From positions 448-6,492 of the forward strand of contig DJIE01000221.1 in NCBI GenBank assembly GCA_002433465.1: a stretch of DNA of 6,045 nucleotides, written 5' to 3'. The position numbers were made by a program, and so were the translations under genes. A model generated the notes under the pieces. It saw only the letters and a program-made list of their open reading frames with translations, had not been told where the DNA came from and searched no databases. Origin of the DNA: Salinisphaera sp. UBA6602 (GTDB lineage: Bacteria > Pseudomonadota > Gammaproteobacteria > Nevskiales > Salinisphaeraceae). Below, in pieces: positions 1-6,045 of the stretch (position 1 is the stretch's first letter; each line of letters opens with the position of its first letter).

Positions 1-447
1 GATCGCGGCCGAGCCGGTATCGCCCGAGGTCGCCCCCATGATCACGCCTTTCTGGTCGCGCTTGGCCAGGAAGTGATCGAGCAGCCGGCCCAGCAGCTGC
101 AGGGCCACATCCTTGAAAGCGAGCGTCGGGCCATGAAACAGCTCGAGCAGATAGTGGTTGTGCGACAGCTGCTTGAGCGGCACGACCGCGTCGTGCTTGA
201 AGGTGGCATAGGTTTCGTCGATCAGGCGACGAAAAGTCTCGTCGTCGACTTCGCCGCCGACAAACGGCTTCATCACCCGAAAGGCGATTTCGCTGTACGG
301 CAGCCCGGCCATGGCCGCCAGCTCGTCGTGCGAGAAGCTGGGCATATGCTCGGGCACATACAGGCCGCCGTCGCTCGCGAGGCCGGTGAGCACGACCTCT
401 TCGAAACTCAGCGCAGGCGCCTTGCCCCGGGTGCTGATATATCTCAT
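1..447 (-). CDS. thrC: Threonine synthase, N-terminal part (gene runs off the window)
   Basis: This is the PLP enzyme that converts O-phosphohomoserine to threonine and phosphate, the last step of threonine synthesis in the cytoplasm. The first 149 codons are visible and the 3' two-thirds lie beyond base 1. The protein opens with MRYISTRGKAPALSF, a typical ThrC start. It continues through SDGGLYVPE (residues 25-33) to the PLP-binding motif HGPTLAFKD (105-113), where Lys112 is the expected Schiff-base lysine. The window ends inside GATSGDTGSAAI (138-149), the serine/glycine-rich phosphate-binding loop. The ATG at 447 lies 16 bases after the hom stop. Only a weak GAG-type ribosome site precedes it, so translation is probably coupled to hom. 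This is the long bacterial/fungal type with the N-terminal RYISTRG segment. Identity is secure; nothing can be said about its 3' end. Confidence 0.97.
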   Translation of the reverse strand, partial: MRYISTRGKAPALSFEEVVLTGLASDGGLYVPEHMPSFSHDELAAMAGLPYSEIAFRVMKPFVGGEVDDETFRRLIDETYATFKHDAVVPLKQLSHNHYLLELFHGPTLAFKDVALQLLGRLLDHFLAKRDQKGVIMGATSGDTGSAAI

Positions 448-463
448 GTGCTGGCTCGGCCCG

Positions 464-1777
464 TTAATCTTCGAACTGGGCCACGCGCATGTGCACGATG
501 CCCTCGCGCACATACGGCAACGACCGGATATGGTCCAGCACCTTCAACAGATTGCTTTCGCGCGCTGCCTTGGTGACGATCATCACGTGGGCGTCGTCTT
601 CCTCGGTGGGCGGATCCTTCTGCAGGATCGCTTCGATGCCGATCTGCTGATCGGCCAGCGCACGGGTGATTTCGGCCATGACGCCGATCTGGTCGGCGAC
701 CTGAACCCGGAAATAATGCCCGCAGACGAAATCATCGCTGCCCACGATCGGCTCTTCGGTGAGCTGGTCGGGCTGGAAGGCCAGATGCGGCACCCGCCCT
801 TTCGGGTCGATGCTCATGATACGAACGGTGTCGATCAGGTCGGCGACCACCGACGACGCGGTCGGCCCGGCGCCGGCGCCCGCGCCGTAGTACACGGTCG
901 GGCCCACGGAGTCGCCATAGACCATGATCGCGTTCTTTTCGCCTTCGACGTTGGCCAGCAACGCCTTCTGCGACACCAGCGTGGGGTGCACGCGCAGCTC
1001 CACGCCCTTCTCCGCGCGCCGTGCAATGCCGAGGTGCTTGATACGGTAGCCCAGCTCCGCGCAATACTCGATATCCATGCTGTCGATATCGCGAATGCCC
1101 TGGGTATAGATCTTGTCGAACGACAGCGGGATGCCGAACGCGATGGCGCCGATGATGGCCAGCTTGTGGGCAGCGTCGATGCCTTCCACGTCGAAGGTGG
1201 GATCAGCCTCGGCAAAACCCAGGCGCTGGGCGTCGGCCAGCGCATCCTCGAAGCTCTGATCTTCGAAGATCATCTGGCTGAGAATGAAGTTGCCGGTGCC
1301 GTTGATGATGCCGGCCACCCATTCGATATGGTTGGCCGCCAGGCTTTCGCGCATGGCCTTGATGATGGGAATACCGCCGGCCACTGCGGCCTCGAACGAT
1401 ACCACCACGCCGGCCTCGTCGGCCGCGGCGAAGATCTCGTTGCCGTGCAGCGCGATCAGATGCTTGTTGGCGGTGACCACATGCTTGCCGTTGGCGATGG
1501 CGGCCATGACCAGATCGTAAGCCTCGGTGTCGCCGCCGATCAGCTCGATGACCACGTCGATATTCGGATCGGTGACCACCGCGTTGCAGTCGGTGCCGAT
1601 CTCGATGCCAGTGGTCGCGCACTCGCGCGGCTTGTCGGGGTTGCGTACCGCGGCACGCACCACGCGAATCTCGCGCCCGGCACGACGGGTAATTTCCACG
1701 CCGTTGCGTTCGAGCAAATTGACCGCGCCCGCACCCACGGTGCCAAGCCCGAGTAGTCCCACGTTGACCGGTTGCAC
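464..1777 (-). CDS. hom: Homoserine dehydrogenase, monofunctional, with ACT domain
   Basis: It reduces aspartate semialdehyde to homoserine with NAD(P)H, the branch point to threonine and methionine. At 437 aa it has the usual monofunctional length and no fused aspartate kinase. The Rossmann fold comes first, with GLGTVG at residues 10-15. The substrate domain follows: TANK at 102-105 (Lys105 catalytic), INGTGNFIL at 158-166, and the family signature from ADAQRLGF to DAAHK at 181-205, with Asp201 and Lys205 matching the catalytic Asp/Lys pair. A C-terminal ACT domain spans about 352-430 (YFRVQVADQIGVMAEIT), which in this family usually senses threonine. The start is a GTG with a strong AGGAG six bases upstream (1784-1788), which fixes it. 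It sits 34 bases after alaC and 16 before thrC in one apparent operon. Confidence 0.97.
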   Translation of the reverse strand: MQPVNVGLLGLGTVGAGAVNLLERNGVEITRRAGREIRVVRAAVRNPDKPRECATTGIEIGTDCNAVVTDPNIDVVIELIGGDTEAYDLVMAAIANGKHVVTANKHLIALHGNEIFAAADEAGVVVSFEAAVAGGIPIIKAMRESLAANHIEWVAGIINGTGNFILSQMIFEDQSFEDALADAQRLGFAEADPTFDVEGIDAAHKLAIIGAIAFGIPLSFDKIYTQGIRDIDSMDIEYCAELGYRIKHLGIARRAEKGVELRVHPTLVSQKALLANVEGEKNAIMVYGDSVGPTVYYGAGAGAGPTASSVVADLIDTVRIMSIDPKGRVPHLAFQPDQLTEEPIVGSDDFVCGHYFRVQVADQIGVMAEITRALADQQIGIEAILQKDPPTEEDDAHVMIVTKAARESNLLKVLDHIRSLPYVREGIVHMRVAQFED

Positions 1778-1783
1778 TGTCGT

Positions 1784-1788
1784 CTCCT
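1784..1788 (-). promoter_or_regulatory. Ribosome binding site of hom
   Basis: AGGAG on the minus strand, separated by six bases from the GTG start of hom. It is the clearest Shine-Dalgarno sequence in the alaC-hom-thrC cluster and settles the choice of a GTG start for hom. By contrast, alaC and thrC have only weak sites. Confidence 0.75.
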
Positions 1789-1811
1789 GGTTGTATTCGC
1801 GCGCAGCGCGG

Positions 1812-3023
1812 CTACAGGCTGTCGATCAGCCCGTCGCGCTTGAACATGCGCTTGATGTTGCGCAGCGCCTGACGCGTGCGCTGTTCGTTTTCGATCAGGC
1901 CGAAGCGCACATGCGTATCGCCGTATTCGCCAAAGCCGATGCCCGGCGAGACTGCAACCTCGGCATCGGCCAGCAGCTTCTTGGTGAACTCCAGCGACCC
2001 CATTTCCAGATACGGCTCGGGGATCGGCGCCCAGACGAACATCGTCGCCTTGGGCCGATCGACCTGCCAGCCAATATCGTTGAGGCCGTCGCAGAGCACG
2101 TCGCGGCGCTTCTGGTACATGTCGCGGATTTCGGTCACGCAATCCTGCGGGCCGTTGAGCGCGGCGATCGCGGCTACCTGCACCGGCGTGAACATGCCGT
2201 AGTCGAGATACGACTTCATGCGTGCCAGTGCGGCGATCAGGGTCGGGTTGCCGCACATGAAGCCCACGCGCCAGCCCGGCATGTTGTAGCTCTTGGAGAG
2301 CGTATAGCACTCCACGGCCACGTCCTTGGCCCCCGGCACCTGCAGAATCGACGGCGCTTCGTAGCCGTCGAAGCACAGATCGGCGTACGCCAGATCCTGC
2401 ACGATCCACAGATCGTATTCGCGCGCCATCTCCACGCAGCGCTCGAAGAACTCGAGTTCCACGCACTGGGTGGTCGGATTGGCCGGAAAATTGAGCAGCA
2501 TCATCTTCGGCCGTGGCCAGGACTCCTTGATCGCGCGCTCGAGTTCGGCGAAGAAATCGGAGTCGGGCATCATGCGTACGTGGCGCACGTCAGCACCCGC
2601 GATCACCGCGCCGTAAGGATGGATCGGATAGGCCGGATTGGGCACCAGCACCTGATCGCCATGCTCGAGAATGGCGAGCATGAGATGCGCCAGCCCCTCT
2701 TTCGAGCCCATGGTTACGATCGCTTCGCTGGCCGGGTCCAGATCGACGTCGAACTTGCGCTTGTACCAGTCGCAGATGGCCAGCCGCAGGCGCGGCACGC
2801 CCTTGGAGACGGAATAGCGATGCGTGTCAGGTCGCTGGGCCGCGTCCGTGAGCTTTTTGACGATGTGCTCCGGCGTGGGCTGATCGGGATTGCCCATGCC
2901 GAAGTCGATGATGTCCTCACCCCGCGCTCGTGCCGCCTGCTTGAGTTCGCCGATGATGCCGAACACATACGGCGGCAAGCGCTTGATTCGCGCGAATTCA
3001 GATTTGGGCGACGGATTTGACAT
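1812..3023 (-). CDS. alaC: Alanine/glutamate-pyruvate aminotransferase, AlaC type
   Basis: This is a class I/II PLP aminotransferase that most resembles E. coli AlaC (YfdZ), which forms alanine from pyruvate and glutamate. With the ATG at 3023 it has 403 aa, close to the family length of about 410. Early landmarks are RLPPYVF (15-21) and [11 protein letters not shown] (37-47). Next come GSKEGLAHL (106-114), NPAYPIH (129-135), FPANPT (179-184, Asn182), and QDLAYAD (209-215, Asp210 for the PLP ring nitrogen). [13 protein letters not shown] (243-255) carries the Schiff-base Lys244, and HVRFGLIEN (371-379) carries Arg373 for the substrate carboxylate. The frame stays open upstream to an ATG at 3065 and a TTG at 3077, but those extra residues ([14 protein letters not shown]) do not look like family sequence. 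No start has a good Shine-Dalgarno. It leads the hom-thrC cluster. The substrate range beyond alanine is inferred. Confidence 0.88.
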   Translation of the reverse strand: MSNPSPKSEFARIKRLPPYVFGIIGELKQAARARGEDIIDFGMGNPDQPTPEHIVKKLTDAAQRPDTHRYSVSKGVPRLRLAICDWYKRKFDVDLDPASEAIVTMGSKEGLAHLMLAILEHGDQVLVPNPAYPIHPYGAVIAGADVRHVRMMPDSDFFAELERAIKESWPRPKMMLLNFPANPTTQCVELEFFERCVEMAREYDLWIVQDLAYADLCFDGYEAPSILQVPGAKDVAVECYTLSKSYNMPGWRVGFMCGNPTLIAALARMKSYLDYGMFTPVQVAAIAALNGPQDCVTEIRDMYQKRRDVLCDGLNDIGWQVDRPKATMFVWAPIPEPYLEMGSLEFTKKLLADAEVAVSPGIGFGEYGDTHVRFGLIENEQRTRQALRNIKRMFKRDGLIDSL

Positions 3024-3231
3024 GATCGATCGGGTTCGGGAGCCGTGTCGGACTCGGTGACTCATACAGAGGAACAAGACAAGACGCGGCAGTTTGCCAG
3101 AATCGCGGTAAGGCGACTACCGATCGGCCCGCCGTCGCGGCGGCGTGTACCACCATTCGCAGACGTATTGCCGCACCCGCGGTTCGACACACGCTACGAG
3201 CCAGGTGCATCGGGCGCTGCCGCTCGCCGCG
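3024..3231. other. Intergenic region between nlpD and alaC
   Basis: This 208-base stretch should contain the end of the nlpD transcript and the alaC promoter. On the minus strand I see a TATGAG hexamer that could be a -10 box, but no fitting -35 lies 15-19 bases upstream, so I do not call a promoter. A perfect 6-bp stem with a TCG loop (3129-3143) has no T-run after it on either strand. A direct repeat GACTC-ggt-GACTC lies at 3051-3063. A 70-codon minus-strand frame (3210 to 2998) crosses the region and runs into alaC. It is not rich in Thr, Ile or Ala codons, so it does not look like an attenuation leader. rpoS, often found just after nlpD, is not here. Confidence 0.6.
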
Positions 3232-4152
3232 CTAGTCGGCGTTCGGCAACACGCTTGCGGGGTCGATCGGGCGGCCATCGCGGCGGATTTCGAAATGCAG
3301 CATCGGCCGATTCTGCGGCCCCAGGCCCATGTCGGCGATATGCATGCCCGCGGCTACGTCCTGGCCCTGGGATACCCGCGTATTGCGGGTGAAACCGTAG
3401 GCCGACAGATACTCTTCGTCGTGTTTGATGATGATGAGCTTGCCGTAGCCCTTCAGGCCGGTCCCGTTATAGACAACCCGACCGCTGGACGCCGCGTATA
3501 CCGGCGAGCCCTCGCGACCGCCGATATCGATGCCCTGGCGCGTACGCTGGGCCGCATAGCCGCGGATGATCGACCCGCTGGCCGGCCATTGCCAGCCGTC
3601 CTCGGTCGGCCCGCCGGTACGCGTGGGCTGGGCGGCGGATTCACGGCTTGCCTCATTGATTTCGGCCTCGGCGGCCACGTTGGCTTCCTCGGCGACCGTT
3701 TCGGCCGGCGCGGGCGCGGGACTAGGCGGCGCGCTCGGTGTCGTACCGCGGGCGGGCGAACCGGACGGCTCGATCGTACGCGTGAGTTGCGGTGTCGAAG
3801 CCTGGATGGCTGCCTCCTGGGCGGCACGGGAGTCCTGCGGCGCGCGCGCGACCCGGGGCTGTCTCGGCGCCGGCGGTGCGGCTGCCTGCGGGCCGCGCGT
3901 GGGCCGGTTCGCACGTGAATAATCCAGCGGCGGATACGGGTCGAGCGACAGCTGCTGGCCTACTTCGATTATGTAAGGCGAACGCAGGTTGTTCCAGCGC
4001 GCGAGGTCGCGCCAGTCCATGCCGTAAGTGGCCGCGATCTTCGAGAGGGTATCGCCACGGCGTACGGTATACGTATCCGGGCGCATCGCCGTGCGCAAAG
4101 AGCAGCCGGCGAGCGCGACCGCGACCAGCAGCACCAGTGCCAGGCGCTTCAT
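3232..4152 (-). CDS. nlpD: NlpD-like murein hydrolase activator lipoprotein (LysM + degenerate LytM)
   Basis: This envelope lipoprotein of 306 aa is predicted to activate a cell-wall amidase (AmiC type) during daughter-cell separation. A lipoprotein signal peptide opens it: MKRLALVLLVAVALAGC, lipobox LAGC with Cys17. One LysM domain for peptidoglycan binding covers about 27-70 (TYTVRRGDTLSKIA). A long Ala/Pro/Glu-rich linker (about 75-185) leads to a C-terminal M23/LytM domain (about 187-305), with GIDIGGREGSPVYAASSGRVVY, GYGKLIIIKH and LHFEIR. Two zinc-site histidines of active M23 peptidases appear lost, with Arg205 and Phe254 in their places; Asp209 and His286 remain. That predicts a regulator, not an enzyme. 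The ATG overlaps the upstream stop as ATGA and has no Shine-Dalgarno of its own, which points to translational coupling. An in-frame ATG 20 codons upstream is rejected because it would bury the signal peptide. Confidence 0.92.
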   Translation of the reverse strand: MKRLALVLLVAVALAGCSLRTAMRPDTYTVRRGDTLSKIAATYGMDWRDLARWNNLRSPYIIEVGQQLSLDPYPPLDYSRANRPTRGPQAAAPPAPRQPRVARAPQDSRAAQEAAIQASTPQLTRTIEPSGSPARGTTPSAPPSPAPAPAETVAEEANVAAEAEINEASRESAAQPTRTGGPTEDGWQWPASGSIIRGYAAQRTRQGIDIGGREGSPVYAASSGRVVYNGTGLKGYGKLIIIKHDEEYLSAYGFTRNTRVSQGQDVAAGMHIADMGLGPQNRPMLHFEIRRDGRPIDPASVLPNAD

Positions 4153-4724
4153 CGCAGCTGCAGTACGGCGATTACGACAACGATGACGGCGACGATAGCC
4201 CATCCGATCCAATCGATATATTTGAGCAGGCGCTGCTCGAAAACCGGCCCGAGAGAGCGTACCAGCCCGGCCACCAGAAAAAAGCGAACGCCGCGGCCGA
4301 CGATGGAGCCGGCCATGAACGGCAGGAACGGCATCGCCACGGCGCCCGCGGCCACGGTGAACACCTTGTACGGTATCGGCGAAACGCCCGCCAGCAATAC
4401 CGCCCAGAAGCCGTAGGTTTCGAACCAGTCGCGCGCGGTGCTATAGGCCGAATAATAGCCCAGCTCCTTGAGCCAGGGCAGCAACGCGTCCAGAAACAAC
4501 GCCCCGATCCAGTAGCCGAGCATACCGCCGAGCACCGAGGCAACGGTGGTGATCGCGGCAAAGCGCCAGGCGCGTTCGGGGCGTGCCAGCGTCATCGGTG
4601 CCAGCATGACGTCCGGCGGGATCGGAAAGAACGAAGATTCCGCGAACGCAAGCAGTGCCAGAAGCGACGGCGCCCGGCGGTGGCCGGAGGCACGTACGAC
4701 CCAGTCGTAAAGACGGCGAAACAT
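4149..4724 (-). CDS. DedA/VTT-family inner-membrane protein (YqaA-like)
   Basis: This 191-aa polytopic membrane protein belongs to the DedA/SNARE-associated (VTT) family. Characterised members act as lipid scramblases or flippases, or support membrane potential and envelope integrity; the substrate here is unknown. Hydrophobic segments lie at about 19-45, 55-80, 105-130, 133-155 and 170-189. The family pattern is visible as ESSFFPIPPDVMLAP (29-43, acidic Glu29 and Asp38) and, in the second half, SPIPYKVFTVAAG (115-127). Basic Arg144 and Arg147 follow in GRGVRFF. The ATG at 4724 follows a GGGGA (4736-4740) with an 11-base spacer and lies 25 bases after pcm. Its stop overlaps the nlpD start by 4 bases. 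Similar proteins are often annotated YqaA, but it is not close enough to the E. coli protein for me to assign that symbol. Confidence 0.88.
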   Translation of the reverse strand: MFRRLYDWVVRASGHRRAPSLLALLAFAESSFFPIPPDVMLAPMTLARPERAWRFAAITTVASVLGGMLGYWIGALFLDALLPWLKELGYYSAYSTARDWFETYGFWAVLLAGVSPIPYKVFTVAAGAVAMPFLPFMAGSIVGRGVRFFLVAGLVRSLGPVFEQRLLKYIDWIGWAIVAVIVVVIAVLQLR

Positions 4725-4749
4725 CGGTGGGAACGTCCCCTAACGGCTA

Positions 4750-5400
4750 TTAATGGCTGGGTTCATCGCTGCGCTGCTCGATCAGCGGTACGAAACTGAC
4801 CGCATCCAGCGCCTGCTGTTCAAAATAGCCGCCATCGCGACGGACCACGATCAGACGCTGATCGCCGCTGGGGCCGACCGGCACGATCATGCGCCCGCCG
4901 TCGGCAAGCTGTTCGTAGAGCGAGGTGGGCAGCGTCTCGGCGCCAGCGGTGACCACGATCGCCGCGAAGGGCCCGTAATCGGGCAGTCCCAGCATGCCCT
5001 CGCGTGCCAGGCGTGCGCGCACGTTGCGATAGCCAAGCTCGGCGAAGCGTCGCCGTGCGCGCTCATACAGCGGCTCGATGCGTTCCACGGTATAGACCGC
5101 GGGCAGAATCTCGGCCAGCACGGCGGCCTGGTAGCCGCTGCCGGTGCCGATCTCGAGCACGTTGTCAGGCACGCCGCCGGCGATCAGCAGCGAGGTCATC
5201 TGGGCGACGATATAGGGTTGCGAAATCGTCTGGCCATAGCCGATCGGCAAGGCCGTATCGTCGTAGGCACGACTGCTCATGGCCTCGTCGACGAACTGGT
5301 GACGCGGCACGGTTTCCATGGCCGTCAGCACGTTTTCGTTATCGATCCCCAACTCGCGCAGGCGTTCGATAAGGCGCGCGCGGCTACGCCCCGAGGCCAT
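4750..5400 (-). CDS. pcm: Protein-L-isoaspartate O-methyltransferase
   Basis: It uses S-adenosylmethionine to methylate L-isoaspartyl residues in age-damaged cytoplasmic proteins, starting their repair to aspartate. From the ATG at 5400 it has 216 aa, against about 208 in E. coli. The N-terminal helix RARLIERLRELGI (7-19) and VPRHQFVDEA (31-40) precede the catalytic motif LPIGYGQTISQP (51-62, Ser60). SAM motif I is VLEIGTGSGY (81-90), followed by YTVERIEPLYERA (103-115). PFAAIVVTAGAETLP (144-158) and LADGGRMIVPVG (165-176) complete the fold. The frame is open upstream to an ATG at 5448 and a GTG at 5601 that overlaps surE. The upstream residues are Arg/Gly-rich and unlike the family, and a promoter whose -10 lies downstream of 5448 argues for the 5400 start. 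None of the starts has a strong Shine-Dalgarno. Confidence 0.93.
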   Translation of the reverse strand: MASGRSRARLIERLRELGIDNENVLTAMETVPRHQFVDEAMSSRAYDDTALPIGYGQTISQPYIVAQMTSLLIAGGVPDNVLEIGTGSGYQAAVLAEILPAVYTVERIEPLYERARRRFAELGYRNVRARLAREGMLGLPDYGPFAAIVVTAGAETLPTSLYEQLADGGRMIVPVGPSGDQRLIVVRRDGGYFEQQALDAVSFVPLIEQRSDEPSH

Positions 5401-5437
5401 ACCGAAGCCACGGACGTGGGGATGTTTTGGAAGCCCG

Positions 5438-5466
5438 AATCTAGTCATGCAAGCGCTGCGTGTAAA
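5438..5466 (-). promoter_or_regulatory. Putative sigma70 promoter for pcm and downstream genes
   Basis: On the minus strand, TTTACA (5461-5466; five of six consensus bases) is followed by a 17-base spacer and TAGATT (5438-5443; four of six). The expected transcription start is near 5431, giving a leader of about 30 bases before the pcm ATG at 5400. It lies in the surE-pcm gap, one of the few non-coding places in the window. It could let pcm, the DedA gene and nlpD be expressed separately from surE. This is a sequence match only. A sigmaS-dependent reading is possible but not shown. Confidence 0.5.
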
Positions 5467-5517
5467 CCCCGACAAGCGTCCCCGACGAACGCCTGCACGC
5501 CGGTCCGGCTGCGCGTC

Positions 5518-5532
5518 GGGCGCTGTGCGCCC
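5518..5532. other. Small perfect GC hairpin in the surE-pcm gap
   Basis: The minus strand reads GGGCGC, loop ACA, GCGCCC: a perfect 6-bp inverted repeat 47 bases after the surE stop. No T-run follows, so it does not qualify as an intrinsic terminator. It could stabilise the surE 3' end or be a chance product of GC-rich sequence. The surrounding gap (5401-5578) holds nothing else I recognise beyond the pcm promoter. Confidence 0.3.
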
Positions 5533-5578
5533 CCGCCGCGCCGAGCCCGGACTGAAGGCTTCGATGATACCGATCCGG

Positions 5579-6045
5579 TCAAAGCCGCCCCACCCAGTCA
5601 CCCAGGGCGCCGAGCGCGTCGTGGCGGGTCAGATCGATCTGTATCGGCGTGATCGACACCTGGCCGCAGCTGATGGCATGAAAATCGGTGCCCGGGCCGG
5701 CATCGGCCTCGCCGCCGGCACGGCCGATCCAGAATATCGGACGCCCGCGCGGATCGCTGTCCTCGACCAGTCGCTCGGCGCGATGCCGGTTGCCCAGTCG
5801 GGTCGCGGCAAAGCCGGCCAGCTCTTCGTAGGCCAGATCGGGCACGTTCACGTTGAGGATCGTGTCGTTAGGCAACGGCTGGTCGATAAGCAGTTTGACC
5901 ACCGATACCGCCACCCTTGCCGCGGTATCGAAATGGCGCGGGTTTTCGCCCACGAGCGAGATCGCCACCGCCGGCAAACCAAGAGAACGCCCCTCGGTGG
6001 CCGCCGCCACGGTACCCGAGTAGAGCACGTCGTCGCCGAGATTGG
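5579..6045 (-). CDS. surE: 5'/3'-nucleotidase SurE, C-terminal part (gene enters from outside the window)
   Basis: This is a metal-dependent phosphatase of the SurE family that removes phosphate from nucleoside monophosphates and is linked to survival in stationary phase. The last 154 codons are present, of about 250 in the family. The N-terminal part with the Asp-Asp metal site lies beyond base 6045. The visible sequence opens with [18 protein letters not shown], the SurE hallmark loop and helix. It continues with [10 protein letters not shown], a tail typical of the family in [18 protein letters not shown] and [19 protein letters not shown], and a final [19 protein letters not shown]. The frame runs to the window edge; the GTG at 6028 is an internal valine of the conserved motif, not a start. 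The stop is TGA. pcm follows 178 bases later, the usual surE-pcm order. Confidence 0.96.
   Translation of the reverse strand, partial: NLGDDVLYSGTVAAATEGRSLGLPAVAISLVGENPRHFDTAARVAVSVVKLLIDQPLPNDTILNVNVPDLAYEELAGFAATRLGNRHRAERLVEDSDPRGRPIFWIGRAGGEADAGPGTDFHAISCGQVSITPIQIDLTRHDALGALGDWVGRL

Noticed and set aside
73..576. Plus-strand open frame of 167 codons opposite thrC
   Set aside because: Antisense to the conserved threonine synthase N-terminus, with no features of its own.
311..1756. Plus-strand open frame of 481 codons opposite hom and the start of thrC
   Set aside because: It mirrors hom codon by codon in a high-GC genome, shows no domain I recognise, and the minus-strand proteins are unmistakable.
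1527..3020. Plus-strand open frame of 497 codons opposite alaC
   Set aside because: Antisense shadow of a clear AlaC. Its His/Arg/Asp-rich composition is typical of reverse-strand reading of GC-biased codons.
3051..3063. Direct repeat GACTC-ggt-GACTC considered as an operator
   Set aside because: Too short and seen only once; no known regulator site matches it.
3129..3143. CCGCCG-TCG-CGGCGG hairpin considered as the nlpD terminator
   Set aside because: No T-tract follows on the minus strand and the stem is short; GC-rich sequence gives such stems by chance.
2998..3210. 70-codon minus-strand frame upstream of and overlapping the alaC start, considered as a leader peptide
   Set aside because: No run of regulatory codons, no Shine-Dalgarno seen, no paired stem-loops with a T-run after it.
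3145..3918. Plus-strand open frame opposite nlpD
   Set aside because: It becomes low-complexity Arg/Gly sequence opposite the NlpD linker and has no family features.
4753..5652. Plus-strand open frame of 299 codons opposite pcm and the end of surE
   Set aside because: Shadow of Pcm; no recognisable motifs, and it spans two real genes and their gap.

Overview
The window is high-GC bacterial DNA. It is densely coded, and every gene I can support lies on the minus strand, so transcription runs from high to low coordinates. The two conserved blocks and the protein sequences point to a gammaproteobacterium. A surE-pcm-(DedA/YqaA-type membrane protein)-nlpD string followed by an alaC-hom-thrC string would fit a member of the Xanthomonadales, Nevskiales or Salinisphaerales. 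That placement is inference from memory of gene order, not a database result.

Block 1 (6045 down to 3232) is a stress and cell-envelope maintenance cluster. It holds surE (5' end outside the window; nucleotidase/phosphatase), pcm (L-isoaspartyl protein repair methyltransferase), a DedA/VTT-family membrane protein, and nlpD (lipoprotein with LysM and a degenerate LytM domain). Pcm and SurE are the classic stationary-phase survival pair. The DedA gene is inserted between pcm and nlpD and overlaps nlpD by 4 bases (ATGA). A good sigma70-like promoter (TTTACA, 17-bp spacer, TAGATT) sits between surE and pcm and helps decide the pcm start.

Block 2 (3023 down to 1) is an amino-acid biosynthesis cluster: alaC (alanine/glutamate-pyruvate-type aminotransferase), hom (monofunctional NAD(P)-dependent homoserine dehydrogenase with a C-terminal ACT domain) and thrC (threonine synthase, only the first 149 codons present). 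Gaps are 34 and 16 bases, so it looks like one operon. thrB and aspartate kinase are not present here.

Between the blocks, 3024-3231 is a 208-base non-coding stretch that should carry the alaC promoter, though I find no convincing one. In many gammaproteobacteria rpoS follows nlpD. Here alaC occupies that position, which is the main synteny oddity. I see no RNA genes, mobile elements, CRISPR arrays or phage genes, and no sign of a new defence or other undescribed system. Long open frames on the plus strand are antisense shadows of the real genes.
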